A DNA stretch of 64,000 bases from an uncultured Selenomonadales bacterium. GTDB taxonomy: Bacteria > Bacillota > Negativicutes > Selenomonadales > Selenomonadaceae. The stretch spans positions 1 to 64,000 of the forward strand of contig ONUH01000006.1 of assembly GCA_900321035.1 (NCBI GenBank), given 5' to 3'. Within the stretch, counting starts at the first letter, position 1; every line of letters starts with the position of its first letter. The notes below the pieces were generated by a model. The model was not told the DNA's origin and did no database searches. It saw only the letters and a list, made by a program, of their open reading frames with translations. Below, in pieces: positions 56,357 through 64,000 of this stretch. The position numbers and the translations under genes were made by a program.

Positions 56357-56752
56357 TTATTTACAATCCGCACACAACCCGTAAAGAACCGTCCGTCTCG
56401 GATCGACGGTGAAATCGTGCTCCCCGGAAATATGCTTCTGCATATCCTCGAACTGACCGCAGCGGATATGCAGGAGCCGCCCGCAGCGCTCGCATTTGCA
56501 GTGGACGAACGGCGCGTCCGTCGGCTGGTCGCCCACGTATTCAAAGCAGGCGGCGCTGTTTTCATCGACGATGTATTTGCGCAGTACGCCCTCGCGTACC
56601 AGCGCGTCCACCTGACGGTAAAGCGTCGTCGTCCCGATGGGCTCTCCCCGCCCTTCGAAATGCGCGCGAATCTCCGCCACCGTGATATGCTTGCCGCGCC
56701 GTGTCTCCAAATACTCCATCAGCGCTTCTTTGTGTTTTGTTTTGTATTTCAT
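56357..56752 (-). CDS. zur: Fur-family metalloregulator, probably Zur
   Basis: The 131-residue repressor has a winged-helix domain (MEYLETRRGKHITVAEIRAHF, GTTTLYRQVDALVREGVLRK) and a C-terminal dimerization domain. The structural zinc site is two CxxC pairs: CKCERCGRLLHI and CADCK. Position at the head of znuACB and two matching palindromes at its promoter identify it as Zur by context; a Fur or PerR role is not excluded by sequence alone. GGAGCG precedes the ATG. Under high zinc it should repress its own operon. Confidence 0.9.
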   Translation of the reverse strand: MKYKTKHKEALMEYLETRRGKHITVAEIRAHFEGRGEPIGTTTLYRQVDALVREGVLRKYIVDENSAACFEYVGDQPTDAPFVHCKCERCGRLLHIRCGQFEDMQKHISGEHDFTVDPRRTVLYGLCADCK

Positions 56753-56770
56753 CGCAACGCTCCTTAAAAA

Positions 56771-56841
56771 AGAAAATGGAAACCGTTTTCTATTTTAGCA
56801 GGCAAATTTTTTCCTGTCAATGAATATGGAAACGATTTCCA
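56771..56841 (-). promoter_or_regulatory. zur-znuACB promoter with two palindromic operators
   Basis: On the minus strand TTGACA (56815-56820) and TAAAAT (56792-56797) are 17 nt apart. One palindrome, AGAAAATGG-AAA-CCGTTTTCT, covers the start side (56771-56791). The other, TGGAAA-CGA-TTTCCA, lies just upstream of the -35 (56827-56841). Both share ATGGAAAC. They are candidate Zur boxes. Confidence 0.75.
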
Positions 56842-56853
56842 AATTCCCCGCGC

Positions 56854-56888
56854 AAAAAAATGCCCCGTCCTGTTCTTCGCCAGGACGG
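56854..56888 (-). terminator. Terminator after the phosphoribosyltransferase gene
   Basis: CCGTCCTG / CAGGACGG stem with an 8-nt loop, followed on the minus strand by GGCATTTTTTT. Confidence 0.82.
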
Positions 56889-56904
56889 AGCTGAGTTTCG
56901 TAAG

Positions 56905-57456
56905 TTATTCCGCTTTGAACAACGGCATGGACGCCAGGAAGATGATGTCCGTCCGGTTGGCGGCGTCGCCCTCCGCCACGGCGGCGGCCTGACCGACGAC
57001 GGTGCCGCCCGCTTTTTCCGCCAGATTCCGCAGCGCCTTCATGGAGCCGCCCAAACTAATGACGTCGTCCAGCAGCAGCACGCGTTTCCCCTTGATGAGG
57101 GCAGCGTCCTCCTGCATCAGATACAGCCGCTGCTTGCCCAATGTCGTAATGGACTCATCCTCCACGAACAGGGGATCCTCCATGTACGCCTTGACGGATT
57201 TGCGCGCCGTCACATACCGGTTGTGCCCCATCAGGCGGGCCAGTTCTTCCGCCAGCGGGATGCCCTTCGTCTCGGCGGTCATAATGATTTCCGTGTCCTT
57301 CGGAACTTTCTCCAGCAGCGCCTCCGCGCATTTCTCCGCCAGCTCCACATCCCCCAGCACTACAAAAGCCGCGATCGCCTTTGTGTCCGAAAGATTCAAG
57401 ATCGGGAGCTGCCGTGTGCAGCCCGCGATGTGCAATTCATGAAACCGTTTCGCCAT
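56905..57456 (-). CDS. Phosphoribosyltransferase, adenine phosphoribosyltransferase-like
   Basis: The 183-residue type I PRTase has the PRPP-binding motif RVLLLDDVISLGGSMKAL. TEIIMTAETKGIPLAEELAR is the Apt-like hood and pyrophosphate region. VTARKSVKAYMEDP follows as in adenine or xanthine enzymes, and the N-terminus is divergent. It likely salvages a purine base; adenine versus xanthine cannot be decided by eye. It stands between the zur operon and araD on the same strand, with its own terminator. Confidence 0.85.
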   Translation of the reverse strand: MAKRFHELHIAGCTRQLPILNLSDTKAIAAFVVLGDVELAEKCAEALLEKVPKDTEIIMTAETKGIPLAEELARLMGHNRYVTARKSVKAYMEDPLFVEDESITTLGKQRLYLMQEDAALIKGKRVLLLDDVISLGGSMKALRNLAEKAGGTVVGQAAAVAEGDAANRTDIIFLASMPLFKAE

Positions 57457-57524
57457 AAACCTTTCCCCCTGTTCCTATCTGCCTTCGACATACCGCAAGG
57501 CCATATATGCGCGCTTCGCGCCCG

Positions 57525-58223
57525 CTAACCGCGCTGCCCGTAATAGGCGTTCCGGCCGTGTTTCCTCTTATAATGCTTATCTAAAATATATTGGGGCATC
57601 TCGGCTTCAGGATTCAGCCGCAGCGTCTTCAGCGCCATTTCGGCCACAGCCTCCATCACCACGGCATGGTAAACGGAAGCCGCGGCGTCTTTCCCCCAGG
57701 CAAACGGGCCGTGGTTCCTGACCAGCACGCCGGGAACCGCCATCGGGTCCAGCTTCCGCTCCGCGAAACATTCCACGATGACCTCGCCGGTGTTCCGCTC
57801 GTAAGCTTCCTCCACTTCCGCCTCCGTCAACTCCCTGGTGCAGGGAACCTCGCCGTAAAAATAGTCGGCGTGGGTAGTGCCCAACGCGGGAATGTCCATG
57901 CCCGCCTGCGCGAACGCGACGGCGCTGACGGAATGGGTATGCGTGACGCCGCCGAGAGCGGGAAACGCCCGGTAAAGCTCCAAATGCGTCGGCGTATCCG
58001 AGGACGGACTGTATCTTCCTTCCACCCTGTCGCCGGTCTCGAGGTCTACCACCACCATGTCTTCCGGCTTCATGCCGTCGTACGGCACACCGGAGGGCTT
58101 GATCACCATCAGGTTCTCCTTCCGGTCGGCGCCGCTGACGTTGCCCCAGGTGTAAATCACGACGCCCCGCCGCACCAGTTCGAGATTCGCTTCGCAAACC
58201 TGTTCCTTCAATGTCTCCAGCAT
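57525..58223 (-). CDS. araD: L-ribulose-5-phosphate 4-epimerase (AraD/UlaF family)
   Basis: This is a zinc-dependent class II aldolase-fold epimerase of 232 residues. GVVIYTWGNVSGADR starts the phosphate site, IKPSGVPYDGM follows, and the metal ligands lie in GGVTHTHSVSAVAFAQ and VRNHGPFAWG. The C-terminal KHYKRKHGRNAYYGQ is diagnostic of the AraD/UlaF/SgbE branch. It interconverts L-ribulose-5-P and D-xylulose-5-P. The gene is 7 nt after the ABC ATPase gene and probably in that operon, with no arabinose isomerase or kinase near by. Confidence 0.93.
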   Translation of the reverse strand: MLETLKEQVCEANLELVRRGVVIYTWGNVSGADRKENLMVIKPSGVPYDGMKPEDMVVVDLETGDRVEGRYSPSSDTPTHLELYRAFPALGGVTHTHSVSAVAFAQAGMDIPALGTTHADYFYGEVPCTRELTEAEVEEAYERNTGEVIVECFAERKLDPMAVPGVLVRNHGPFAWGKDAAASVYHAVVMEAVAEMALKTLRLNPEAEMPQYILDKHYKRKHGRNAYYGQRG

Positions 58224-58230
58224 CGCGTTT

Positions 58231-59292
58231 TCACTCTCCGCTTTCCGTAATGACGTGCGTCCTGTCGGCGCGGAAATACATCCAGACTTTGCCCTCGAAA
58301 ATCCGTCGGCCGGGATCGAAGATGTCGGCGAGCCATTCGCGGCCGGTGGCGTCTTTCAGGAAGTAGCGTACCTTTTCCCCGAGGAACATGCTGTACGACA
58401 CCTCCACGGGCAGGACGTTCTCCGCCTCCGCCTCGTCCTCGGTGTCGGCCAGCCGGATGGACTCGGGACGGACGGACAGCGTGACGGTTCCCGCGGGGCA
58501 TACGGCGTCCGCCATCAGCGTCGTGTCGCCGTACGACACGATGAGGGCGTCGTTCCCCTCCACCTCTACAAGATTCGTGGTGCCGATGAAGTCCGCCACG
58601 AAGGGCGTGCGGGGCGCAAAATAGATTTCATGGGGCGTCCCCTGCTGATGCAGATGCCCTTTCTGCATGATAATGACGGAATCGGACATGGAAAGGGCTT
58701 CCTGCTGGTCGTGGGTGACGTAGATCGTCGTCAGCCCCATATCCCGCTGGATGGCCCGAAGCTCCACCCGCACGGATTCACGCAGCTTCGCGTCCAAGTT
58801 GGAAAGCGGCTCGTCCAAAAGCAGCACGTCCGGCTTCATGACGAGGGCGCGGGCCACGGCTACGCGCTGCTGCTGGCCGCCGGACATCTGGTTCGGATAG
58901 CGGTCGCCCATGCCTTTCAGCTGCATGAGCTTCAGCGCGTCCTCCACCCTTTTTTTCACCTCGGACTCGTCCAGATGGCGGACATGGAGGCCGTAGGCGA
59001 CGTTTTCATAAACGGTCATATGGGGAAAGAGCGCGTACTCCTGAAAAACCATGGCGGTATTCCGCGCATAGGGCGGGATGTGCTCGATCTGCCGTCCCGC
59101 GAGCGTGATGGAGCCGCCGTCCGGTTCGTAGAAGCCCGCGATCATGCGCAGGATCGTGGTCTTGCCGCAGCCCGACGGGCCCAGCAGCGTGACGAAATCC
59201 CCCTTCTTCACCTGAAAGCTCACGTCGTGAATTACCTGGGTGCTGCCGAAGAACTTGTTGATATTTTTCAATTCCATTACAATTTCAGCCAT
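58231..59292 (-). CDS. ABC transporter ATP-binding protein, FbpC/PotA-like
   Basis: The 353-residue ATPase has Walker A GPSGCGKTTILRMIAG, signature QMSGGQQQRVAVARAL, Walker B VLLLDEPLSNLDAKLRE and the H-loop IYVTHDQQEALSMSD. A C-terminal TOBE-type domain (from about residue 240: LSVRPESIRLADTE) is typical of FbpC, PotA and phosphonate or sugar-phosphate importers. It energizes the permease encoded upstream (59362-61023). araD follows within 7 nt, hinting at a carbohydrate substrate. Confidence 0.93.
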   Translation of the reverse strand: MAEIVMELKNINKFFGSTQVIHDVSFQVKKGDFVTLLGPSGCGKTTILRMIAGFYEPDGGSITLAGRQIEHIPPYARNTAMVFQEYALFPHMTVYENVAYGLHVRHLDESEVKKRVEDALKLMQLKGMGDRYPNQMSGGQQQRVAVARALVMKPDVLLLDEPLSNLDAKLRESVRVELRAIQRDMGLTTIYVTHDQQEALSMSDSVIIMQKGHLHQQGTPHEIYFAPRTPFVADFIGTTNLVEVEGNDALIVSYGDTTLMADAVCPAGTVTLSVRPESIRLADTEDEAEAENVLPVEVSYSMFLGEKVRYFLKDATGREWLADIFDPGRRIFEGKVWMYFRADRTHVITESGE

Positions 59293-59361
59293 CGTCGTTC
59301 CTCCTCATGGCATATCGTTTCATTAAGATTATGCGCCGTAGCGAGCGTATGCATCATACGC

Positions 59362-61023
59362 CTATAAATCGAAAATATTGATCTGGTCGCGCAGGATGAG
59401 CTTTGCGAGGCCAAAGGTCAGGAAGATCGTGAGCATCATGCCGACAGCGGTAGCGCTGGCGACGGTCAAAAAGCCCTGATTGGCGAGGCTCATGATGTTG
59501 ATGGAAGCCAGATTCCATTCGGGCGAGATGAGAAAGATGACGGTGCTGAGCGTATTCATCGACCGCATGAAGGAATAGACGAAACTCACGGAAAGCGAGT
59601 TCTTCAGCATCGGAACGATAATCTTCCAAAAGGTGGTCAGGCTGTCCGCGCCGAGATTCGTGGACGCCTGCTCCAGGGATTTCTCGATCTGTGAGAGGCC
59701 CGAGACCGCCTGCCGGTAGCCTACCGGGAGCTGACGCAGCGTCATACCGACGACGACGATGACCAGCGTTCCGGTCATTTCCAGCGGACCGGAATTGAAG
59801 GCCATGATCAGCGCGAGACCGATGAAGGTACCCGGCAGCGACACCGGCAGCATGGCGAGGAAATCCATGACCGCCCGCCCCGGGAACCGGCGGCGCAGCG
59901 TGAGGAAGGCCAGCGCGATGCCGAGGAGCGTAGTGAATACGGCGGTCGTCATGGAGGCCATCCAGCTGTTCTTCAGCGAGGAGGACTGCAGGACGCCCTC
60001 GATGAAGTAGTCCATGGTAAAGGTGTAGTCAAAGCCGAACGTCCGCGTAAACGCGAAGAGGCAGACGACGCCGATGATCAGCAGGATGGAAAGGGAAATG
60101 AAGCAGCAGAACGCAAACAGCATCCAACGCACCGCGGGGCTCACCGTGACCCGGGTAAGGCCGGCAACCGGCTTGCCGGTGACGGTAACGTAGGAATTCT
60201 TTTCCAGATAATAGCGCTGAATGAAGAAGACGATCAGCGTCGGAATGACGAGGAAGACGGAAAGCACGGCGCCCATGGGGAGATTCCATGCCCCCACCAC
60301 CTGCGCGTAGGCCTCCGTCGCCAATACGTGATAATTCGCCCCGACAAGCATCGGATTGCCGAAGTCGGCGAGGCTGTTGATGGCGACCAGCAGGAAGGCG
60401 CTGGCGAGACCCGGCGTCGCCAGCCGCAGTGTGACCGTGCGGAAGAGATAGAAGCCCTTGGCGCCCAAATTTTGCGCCGCCAATTCCAAATTCGGGCTGA
60501 TGGATTTCAGGACGCCCGAGATCGTGATATAGGCCAGCGGGAAAAAGGCGATGGTCTGTACCACCCAAAGGCCGAACCAGCCGTAAAGGTCGACTTTCAA
60601 ATCCAAAAGGTTGTAAGTGATGAAGCCGCGCCTCCCGAACAGCATGATAAAGGCAAGACCCGAAACCACCGTGGGCGCCATGGAGGGCAACAGCGCAACG
60701 ACCTGGAAGAACCGCCGTCCCGGCAGGTCGGTGTAATTCATCGCGTATGCGTAGAGGAATCCCATGACCATCGCGGACGCCGTCGATAAAAGGGAAGAAA
60801 AGAGCGTATGGACAAAAGCCTCCTGGAATTCCTTGCCCGTGATGGCCAGCGCCCAATCCAGCGCCGACGGCACCAGGATGAGCTTGATAAACGGATAAAT
60901 GATAAAGACCGCAAACATCAAAAAGAGCAGTCCGATGGCCAGCAGAAGCTGCGGCTCGCGGCGAAGCGCACGAATCTCCGACGCCCAGCCCGTCTGCTCA
61001 CGGCCGGCAGAAGCTGCCTGCAT
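59362..61023 (-). CDS. ABC transporter permease with two fused membrane domains (FbpB-like)
   Basis: The 553-residue protein has two BPD_transp_1 domains, each with six or so helices. The first half contains SMAPTVVSGLAFIMLFGRRG and NLGAKGFYLFRTVTLRLATP, the EAA-type coupling loop. The second contains SLPGTFIGLALIMAFNSGPL and STNLGADSLTTFWKIIVPML, the second EAA loop. Fusion of both permeases is usual in iron(III), hexose-phosphate and aminoethylphosphonate importers. It lies between the binding-protein and ATPase genes; the 279-nt gap on its upstream side has no gene, only a short GGAACC-GT-GGTTCC hairpin near 61293. Confidence 0.93.
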   Translation of the reverse strand: MQAASAGREQTGWASEIRALRREPQLLLAIGLLFLMFAVFIIYPFIKLILVPSALDWALAITGKEFQEAFVHTLFSSLLSTASAMVMGFLYAYAMNYTDLPGRRFFQVVALLPSMAPTVVSGLAFIMLFGRRGFITYNLLDLKVDLYGWFGLWVVQTIAFFPLAYITISGVLKSISPNLELAAQNLGAKGFYLFRTVTLRLATPGLASAFLLVAINSLADFGNPMLVGANYHVLATEAYAQVVGAWNLPMGAVLSVFLVIPTLIVFFIQRYYLEKNSYVTVTGKPVAGLTRVTVSPAVRWMLFAFCCFISLSILLIIGVVCLFAFTRTFGFDYTFTMDYFIEGVLQSSSLKNSWMASMTTAVFTTLLGIALAFLTLRRRFPGRAVMDFLAMLPVSLPGTFIGLALIMAFNSGPLEMTGTLVIVVVGMTLRQLPVGYRQAVSGLSQIEKSLEQASTNLGADSLTTFWKIIVPMLKNSLSVSFVYSFMRSMNTLSTVIFLISPEWNLASINIMSLANQGFLTVASATAVGMMLTIFLTFGLAKLILRDQINIFDL

Positions 61024-61302
61024 AGTATCACCTCATATAGGAACCGCTGCACAAGTCACGCCCGAAACAGTCCTCCGGACGGTTTCACCTTTGCCGGATC
61101 TTTTTTCGCCATGCTGCTCTTGCCTGACGAGAACTCCCCCGGCAGGATTCCGGCCTGACTTGTCCATCGTTTCCCAAAGAATAAGAGTGAAGCGGAGGGG
61201 AAAGTCCAGAGACGACGCTTCCGCCATTTCTCCGTACTCTTCACTCCCCACGCTTCACTCTGTCAGTTTCTTTTCGAGATTTTTATGGAACCACGGTTCC
61301 GC

Positions 61303-62352
61303 TTAGAGCCCCGCGAACTTCGCCGTGAGAGCGTCCTTCTCCTTGCCGGCCTTCGCGAAATCATAATCCTTGTAAAGAGGCAGCTCGTTCAGCGGCTTGC
61401 TGCCCGCCGGCGTAATGGACTTCGGGTTGCAGGCGATGCCGTTCGCCGTCTTGACCATCGCGTCGCCGGCTTCCTTCGACATCATGTAGTCGATGAAAGC
61501 GTTCGCGGCAGCGTCATGCGGCGCGCCCTTCAGCTTCGAGACACCGCAGAGCGTCCAGCCCGCGTTCGGGAATACCGTGCTGATAATCTTCTGGCCTTTG
61601 TTGCTGACGTTCATCTGGTCGGACAGGAAATTCACCGTGATCAGGAACTCGCCCGCGCCGCACTTCTGCGCCGGCGTGAAACCGGACGGCGTAAGCTGCG
61701 CCACGTTCGCCTTGATGCCCTTCAGGAGCTCCAGACCTTTCTCCTCGCCCATGCACTGCACGACGGAAGTGAGGAAGGTGCTGCCCGTTCCGGATTTCGC
61801 CGGATCCGGCATGATGATCTCGCCCTTGAACGCCGGATTCAGGAGATCCTCCAGCTTCGTGGGCATCTCCACCTTGCCCTTGAACTCTTTGTTGAAACGC
61901 GCCTCGTTCACGCCGATGGCCAGCGTCTCCAGATACGTGCCTTTCCAGAAGCCGTCTTTATCCACATAGGCGGCCGGCAGATTCTTCTCGTCCGGCGACG
62001 TGTACTTCGTCGTGATGCCCTCGGCCTTCATCTTCTCATGAGCGTCAATGGTGCCGCCCAACCAGACGTCGGCTTTCGGCGCATCCTTCTCCGCGATCAG
62101 ACGCGCAACGGCCTCGCCGGTCGGCAGGCGGATGAATTTCACTTCGCAGCCCGTCTTCTCTTTGAAGCCCTTCGCCAGCTCCTTCGTCGTGTCCTCATGG
62201 AAAGAGACGTACAAGACGACTTCTTTTCCCTTGAGAGACTGCTCCGCCTTGGCATCCTTCGGCTTCTCTCCCCCGCCGCCGCCTCCGCAGCCAATCGCGG
62301 TCAGCATACAGGCACCTGTCAGGAACGCCGCTGCCATCTTCTTGAAATTCAT
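61303..62352 (-). CDS. ABC transporter substrate-binding lipoprotein (FbpA/AfuA-like)
   Basis: The 349-residue protein has a lipobox (LTAIGCGG) followed by a Gly run. The mature fold starts VVLYVSFHEDTTKELAKGF, the family pattern for iron(III)/organophosphate binding proteins. LPTGEAVARLIAEKDAPKAD, IMPDPAKSGTGSTFLTSVVQ and NGIACNPKSI are conserved. The two C-lobe Tyr residues that bind ferric iron in FbpA are not evident, which argues against iron. The start at 62352 has AGGGGAG 9 nt before it; two earlier in-frame Met are less placed. First gene of the operon with the permease, ATPase and araD. Confidence 0.9.
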   Translation of the reverse strand: MNFKKMAAAFLTGACMLTAIGCGGGGGGEKPKDAKAEQSLKGKEVVLYVSFHEDTTKELAKGFKEKTGCEVKFIRLPTGEAVARLIAEKDAPKADVWLGGTIDAHEKMKAEGITTKYTSPDEKNLPAAYVDKDGFWKGTYLETLAIGVNEARFNKEFKGKVEMPTKLEDLLNPAFKGEIIMPDPAKSGTGSTFLTSVVQCMGEEKGLELLKGIKANVAQLTPSGFTPAQKCGAGEFLITVNFLSDQMNVSNKGQKIISTVFPNAGWTLCGVSKLKGAPHDAAANAFIDYMMSKEAGDAMVKTANGIACNPKSITPAGSKPLNELPLYKDYDFAKAGKEKDALTAKFAGL

Positions 62353-62398
62353 TTCATCCATCTCCCCTTTCAGATAATTCTTACAATCACCTGCCTTC

Positions 62399-62426
62399 AT
62401 TATATCATCTGCCCGTCAGAAAACAA
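62399..62426 (-). promoter_or_regulatory. Probable promoter of the ABC-araD operon
   Basis: On the minus strand TATAAT (62399-62404) is perfect, with TTGTTT 16 nt upstream. The rest of the divergent gap to 62675 shows no gene; it should hold the promoter of the sensor gene on the plus strand. Confidence 0.6.
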
Positions 62427-62675
62427 GAGGGATTTCCGCCCACGCTTCGGAGAAAATTGACCCGAAATTCCTGCGCCGCGCCGTAAACCGCCGTTCCTCG
62501 AACGCATGCCGCGATGCGCCGGCAGATCACATTTTCATTCCCCGGCAAGGGCTTCCTATAAAAAAACATAAATCATCGATTTCGTGCATTTTTTTCTCGC
62601 TTTGAAAAGGATATATCCATACGGTGCAGAATATATAAATAAGGTTTGCATTGTTCGCGATGGGAGATGTTTTCT

Positions 62676-64000
62676 GTGAAATCCGCGGGGCAGAAAGAAT
62701 TCATGAAGGAAGCTGTCATCGGCTGCGTCATTGTCGCCGCCATTCTTTTATTCGGTACCATCATCACGGGCAGGAACGCCAGCGAGGACACGGAATCCGC
62801 CGTCCACGCGGTGAGCCTGATGTATCTCGACGAGCTGGCGGAACGCCGCGCGCAGGTCGTTTCCTCTACGCTGGCGGGCTATGCCGCCAACATGGACGCC
62901 GCCGTCGGGCTGCTCACAACCGACGACTTGGCCAGCGTGGCAAAACTGCAGGCGTACCAGGCGCGCATGAAGCAGCTCTACGGGCTGGAAAAATTCGCCT
63001 TCGTGGACAGCGACGGCCTGATCTACACCTCCCGGGGCACGCGGACAGATATCCAGCTTTACAAATTCGACTACAACCATATCGCGGGACCGGAAGTCTC
63101 CCTGAAAAACGCGGACGGCGCGAAAAAAGCCGTCATCGCCATGCCGGTGGACCGTCTGTCGCTGGAAGGGAAAACGCTGGTCGCCTGCTTCATGGAGATT
63201 GACATGGGCCGTATGCTTCGGAGTCTTTCCCTGCAAACGGACAACAACAACACTACATTCTGCAACATATACACCCGTAAGGGCTCGGCGCTGTCGGACA
63301 TGGTGCTCGGCGGCCTCGCCAGCGAGGACAATCTCCTGGAAGCGCTCGGGCACGCGGAGTTCAAGAAAGGACATTCCTTCCAGTCGGTGGCGGCGGACTT
63401 CGAGGACGGCAGGGCCGGCGTGGTGTCCTTCACTTACGGCACGATCCGGGAGACGCTTTGCTATGTGCCGATCAAGGGAACGGATTGGATGCTCACCTAT
63501 CTTGTGCGGGACAGCGTCATCAACGAACAGATCAGTCCGATTGCCGACGGGATTGCCCGTCGCAGTCTCGCACAATCCGCGCTGACGGCGGTCGCTCTCT
63601 TAGCGGTGTTCGCCGTTCTCTACATGCAATCCCGACGAGCCGCCCAGATGACGCTGGAGAAGGAGGTCTCCGAAGCCGAGAACCGGGGCAAGCAGCAGGA
63701 ACTGGAGGAACAGCTTGCGCTGCAGGAGGAGCTTTTGGCGCAGGAGCAAAACAAGGCGCAGCAGGAAAACGTCATCAATTCCCTTGCCGCCAATTACCGA
63801 AGCGTCTACTACGTCGACCTCGACACTGACGACGCGGTATGTTACCGCGCGGACGATCCCTTGGAGGACGCGCCGAATCTTGGCGAGCACTTCCCGTATC
63901 ATCAGAAATTCACCTCCTATGGCGAACGATTTGTCAATCCGGAATATCAGGGCGAATTCTTCCGCTTCATCGAGCCGGGGGAGATTCGTCGTCATCTGGC
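62676..64000 (+). CDS. Membrane sensor protein with extracytoplasmic domain, partial (runs off the window)
   Basis: The frame is open from a GTG at 62676 (GGGAG 9 nt before) to the window end, at least 441 residues. The first membrane helix is AVIGCVIVAAILLFGTIITG. An extracytoplasmic domain follows (residues about 35-290), with KFAFVDSDGLIYTSRGTRTD and LLTYLVRDSVINEQ-like ends of a Cache-type fold. A second helix (SALTAVALLAVFAVLYMQ) comes at about residue 300. Then a long coiled coil rich in Gln and Glu, and the start of a PAS-like unit (VYYVDLDTDDAVCYR). The output domain lies beyond the edge; histidine kinase or GGDEF are both likely. The ABC operon is divergent. Confidence 0.85.
   Translation, partial: MKSAGQKEFMKEAVIGCVIVAAILLFGTIITGRNASEDTESAVHAVSLMYLDELAERRAQVVSSTLAGYAANMDAAVGLLTTDDLASVAKLQAYQARMKQLYGLEKFAFVDSDGLIYTSRGTRTDIQLYKFDYNHIAGPEVSLKNADGAKKAVIAMPVDRLSLEGKTLVACFMEIDMGRMLRSLSLQTDNNNTTFCNIYTRKGSALSDMVLGGLASEDNLLEALGHAEFKKGHSFQSVAADFEDGRAGVVSFTYGTIRETLCYVPIKGTDWMLTYLVRDSVINEQISPIADGIARRSLAQSALTAVALLAVFAVLYMQSRRAAQMTLEKEVSEAENRGKQQELEEQLALQEELLAQEQNKAQQENVINSLAANYRSVYYVDLDTDDAVCYRADDPLEDAPNLGEHFPYHQKFTSYGERFVNPEYQGEFFRFIEPGEIRRHL

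Overview
The window looks like chromosomal DNA of an anaerobic or facultative, moderately GC-rich member of the Negativicutes, most plausibly Selenomonadaceae. This is an inference from gene content (uptake [NiFe]-hydrogenase plus the [FeFe]-hydrogenase maturase HydG, TAXI-type TRAP transport, Zur/Znu, many LemA, zinc-ribbon and ankyrin envelope proteins) and from the dense palindromic intergenic repeats. No rRNA or phylogenetic marker settles the genus.

Layout. 1-2 kb: hypA-hypB-hyaD-cupin, a [NiFe]-hydrogenase maturation operon on the minus strand. 2-5 kb: M18 aminopeptidase, rpsF-ssb-rpsR behind a near-perfect promoter, and an L,D-transpeptidase. 5.4-6 kb: a foldback repeat (B1). 6-13 kb: crotonase-family enzyme, tRNA-Glu(CUC) beside gltX, NDH-2, a eukaryote-type hexokinase and a CorC-family protein. 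13-20 kb: topB, a CheY-like regulator and a large hybrid histidine kinase. 20-23 kb: an Ala/Gly-rich unknown, then a duplicated promoter module and a DAP-decarboxylase-like gene. 23-37.6 kb: an accessory region opened by a serine recombinase, with AT-richer, co-oriented genes for ankyrin, LemA, zinc-ribbon, lipoprotein and secreted proteins. One of these is a zinc-ribbon gene broken by a 5-nt deletion inside a tandem 186-bp repeat. The region closes with a conventional lemA/TPM operon. 37.7-42.3 kb: TAXI-TRAP operon (binding protein, DUF1850, fused permease) and an alpha/beta hydrolase. 42.5-45.3 kb: a structured leader with its own terminator, then a TM1266-type regulator, hydG and two small unknown genes. 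45.4-47 kb: second foldback repeat (B2) and a lone tyrosine recombinase. 47-51 kb: hyaABC uptake hydrogenase. 51-57.5 kb: HD-GYP response regulator, metF, flavodoxin, zur-znuACB and a phosphoribosyltransferase. 57.5-64 kb: an FbpABC-like ABC operon ending in araD, and a membrane sensor protein running off the right edge.

How the genes connect. The hydrogenase parts are split: hyaABC at 47-51 kb should need the HypA/HypB/HyaD products encoded 46 kb away, while HydG serves a different, [FeFe] enzyme whose structural gene is not in the window. The Zur operon shows a complete local circuit: sigma-A-type promoter, two similar palindromes flanking it, and a ZnuA with a very long His/Asp loop.

The least explained signals are: (i) a promoter module shared by rpsF, the decarboxylase (twice) and the hydG locus, in most copies with the -35 inside a TTTGYC-N3-GRCAAA palindrome; (ii) a leader RNA before hydG with a long-range stem that competes with a terminator; (iii) nested palindromic repeats whose arms covary between copies; (iv) the accessory envelope cluster. 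All assignments come from reading the sequence by eye; no database search was run.
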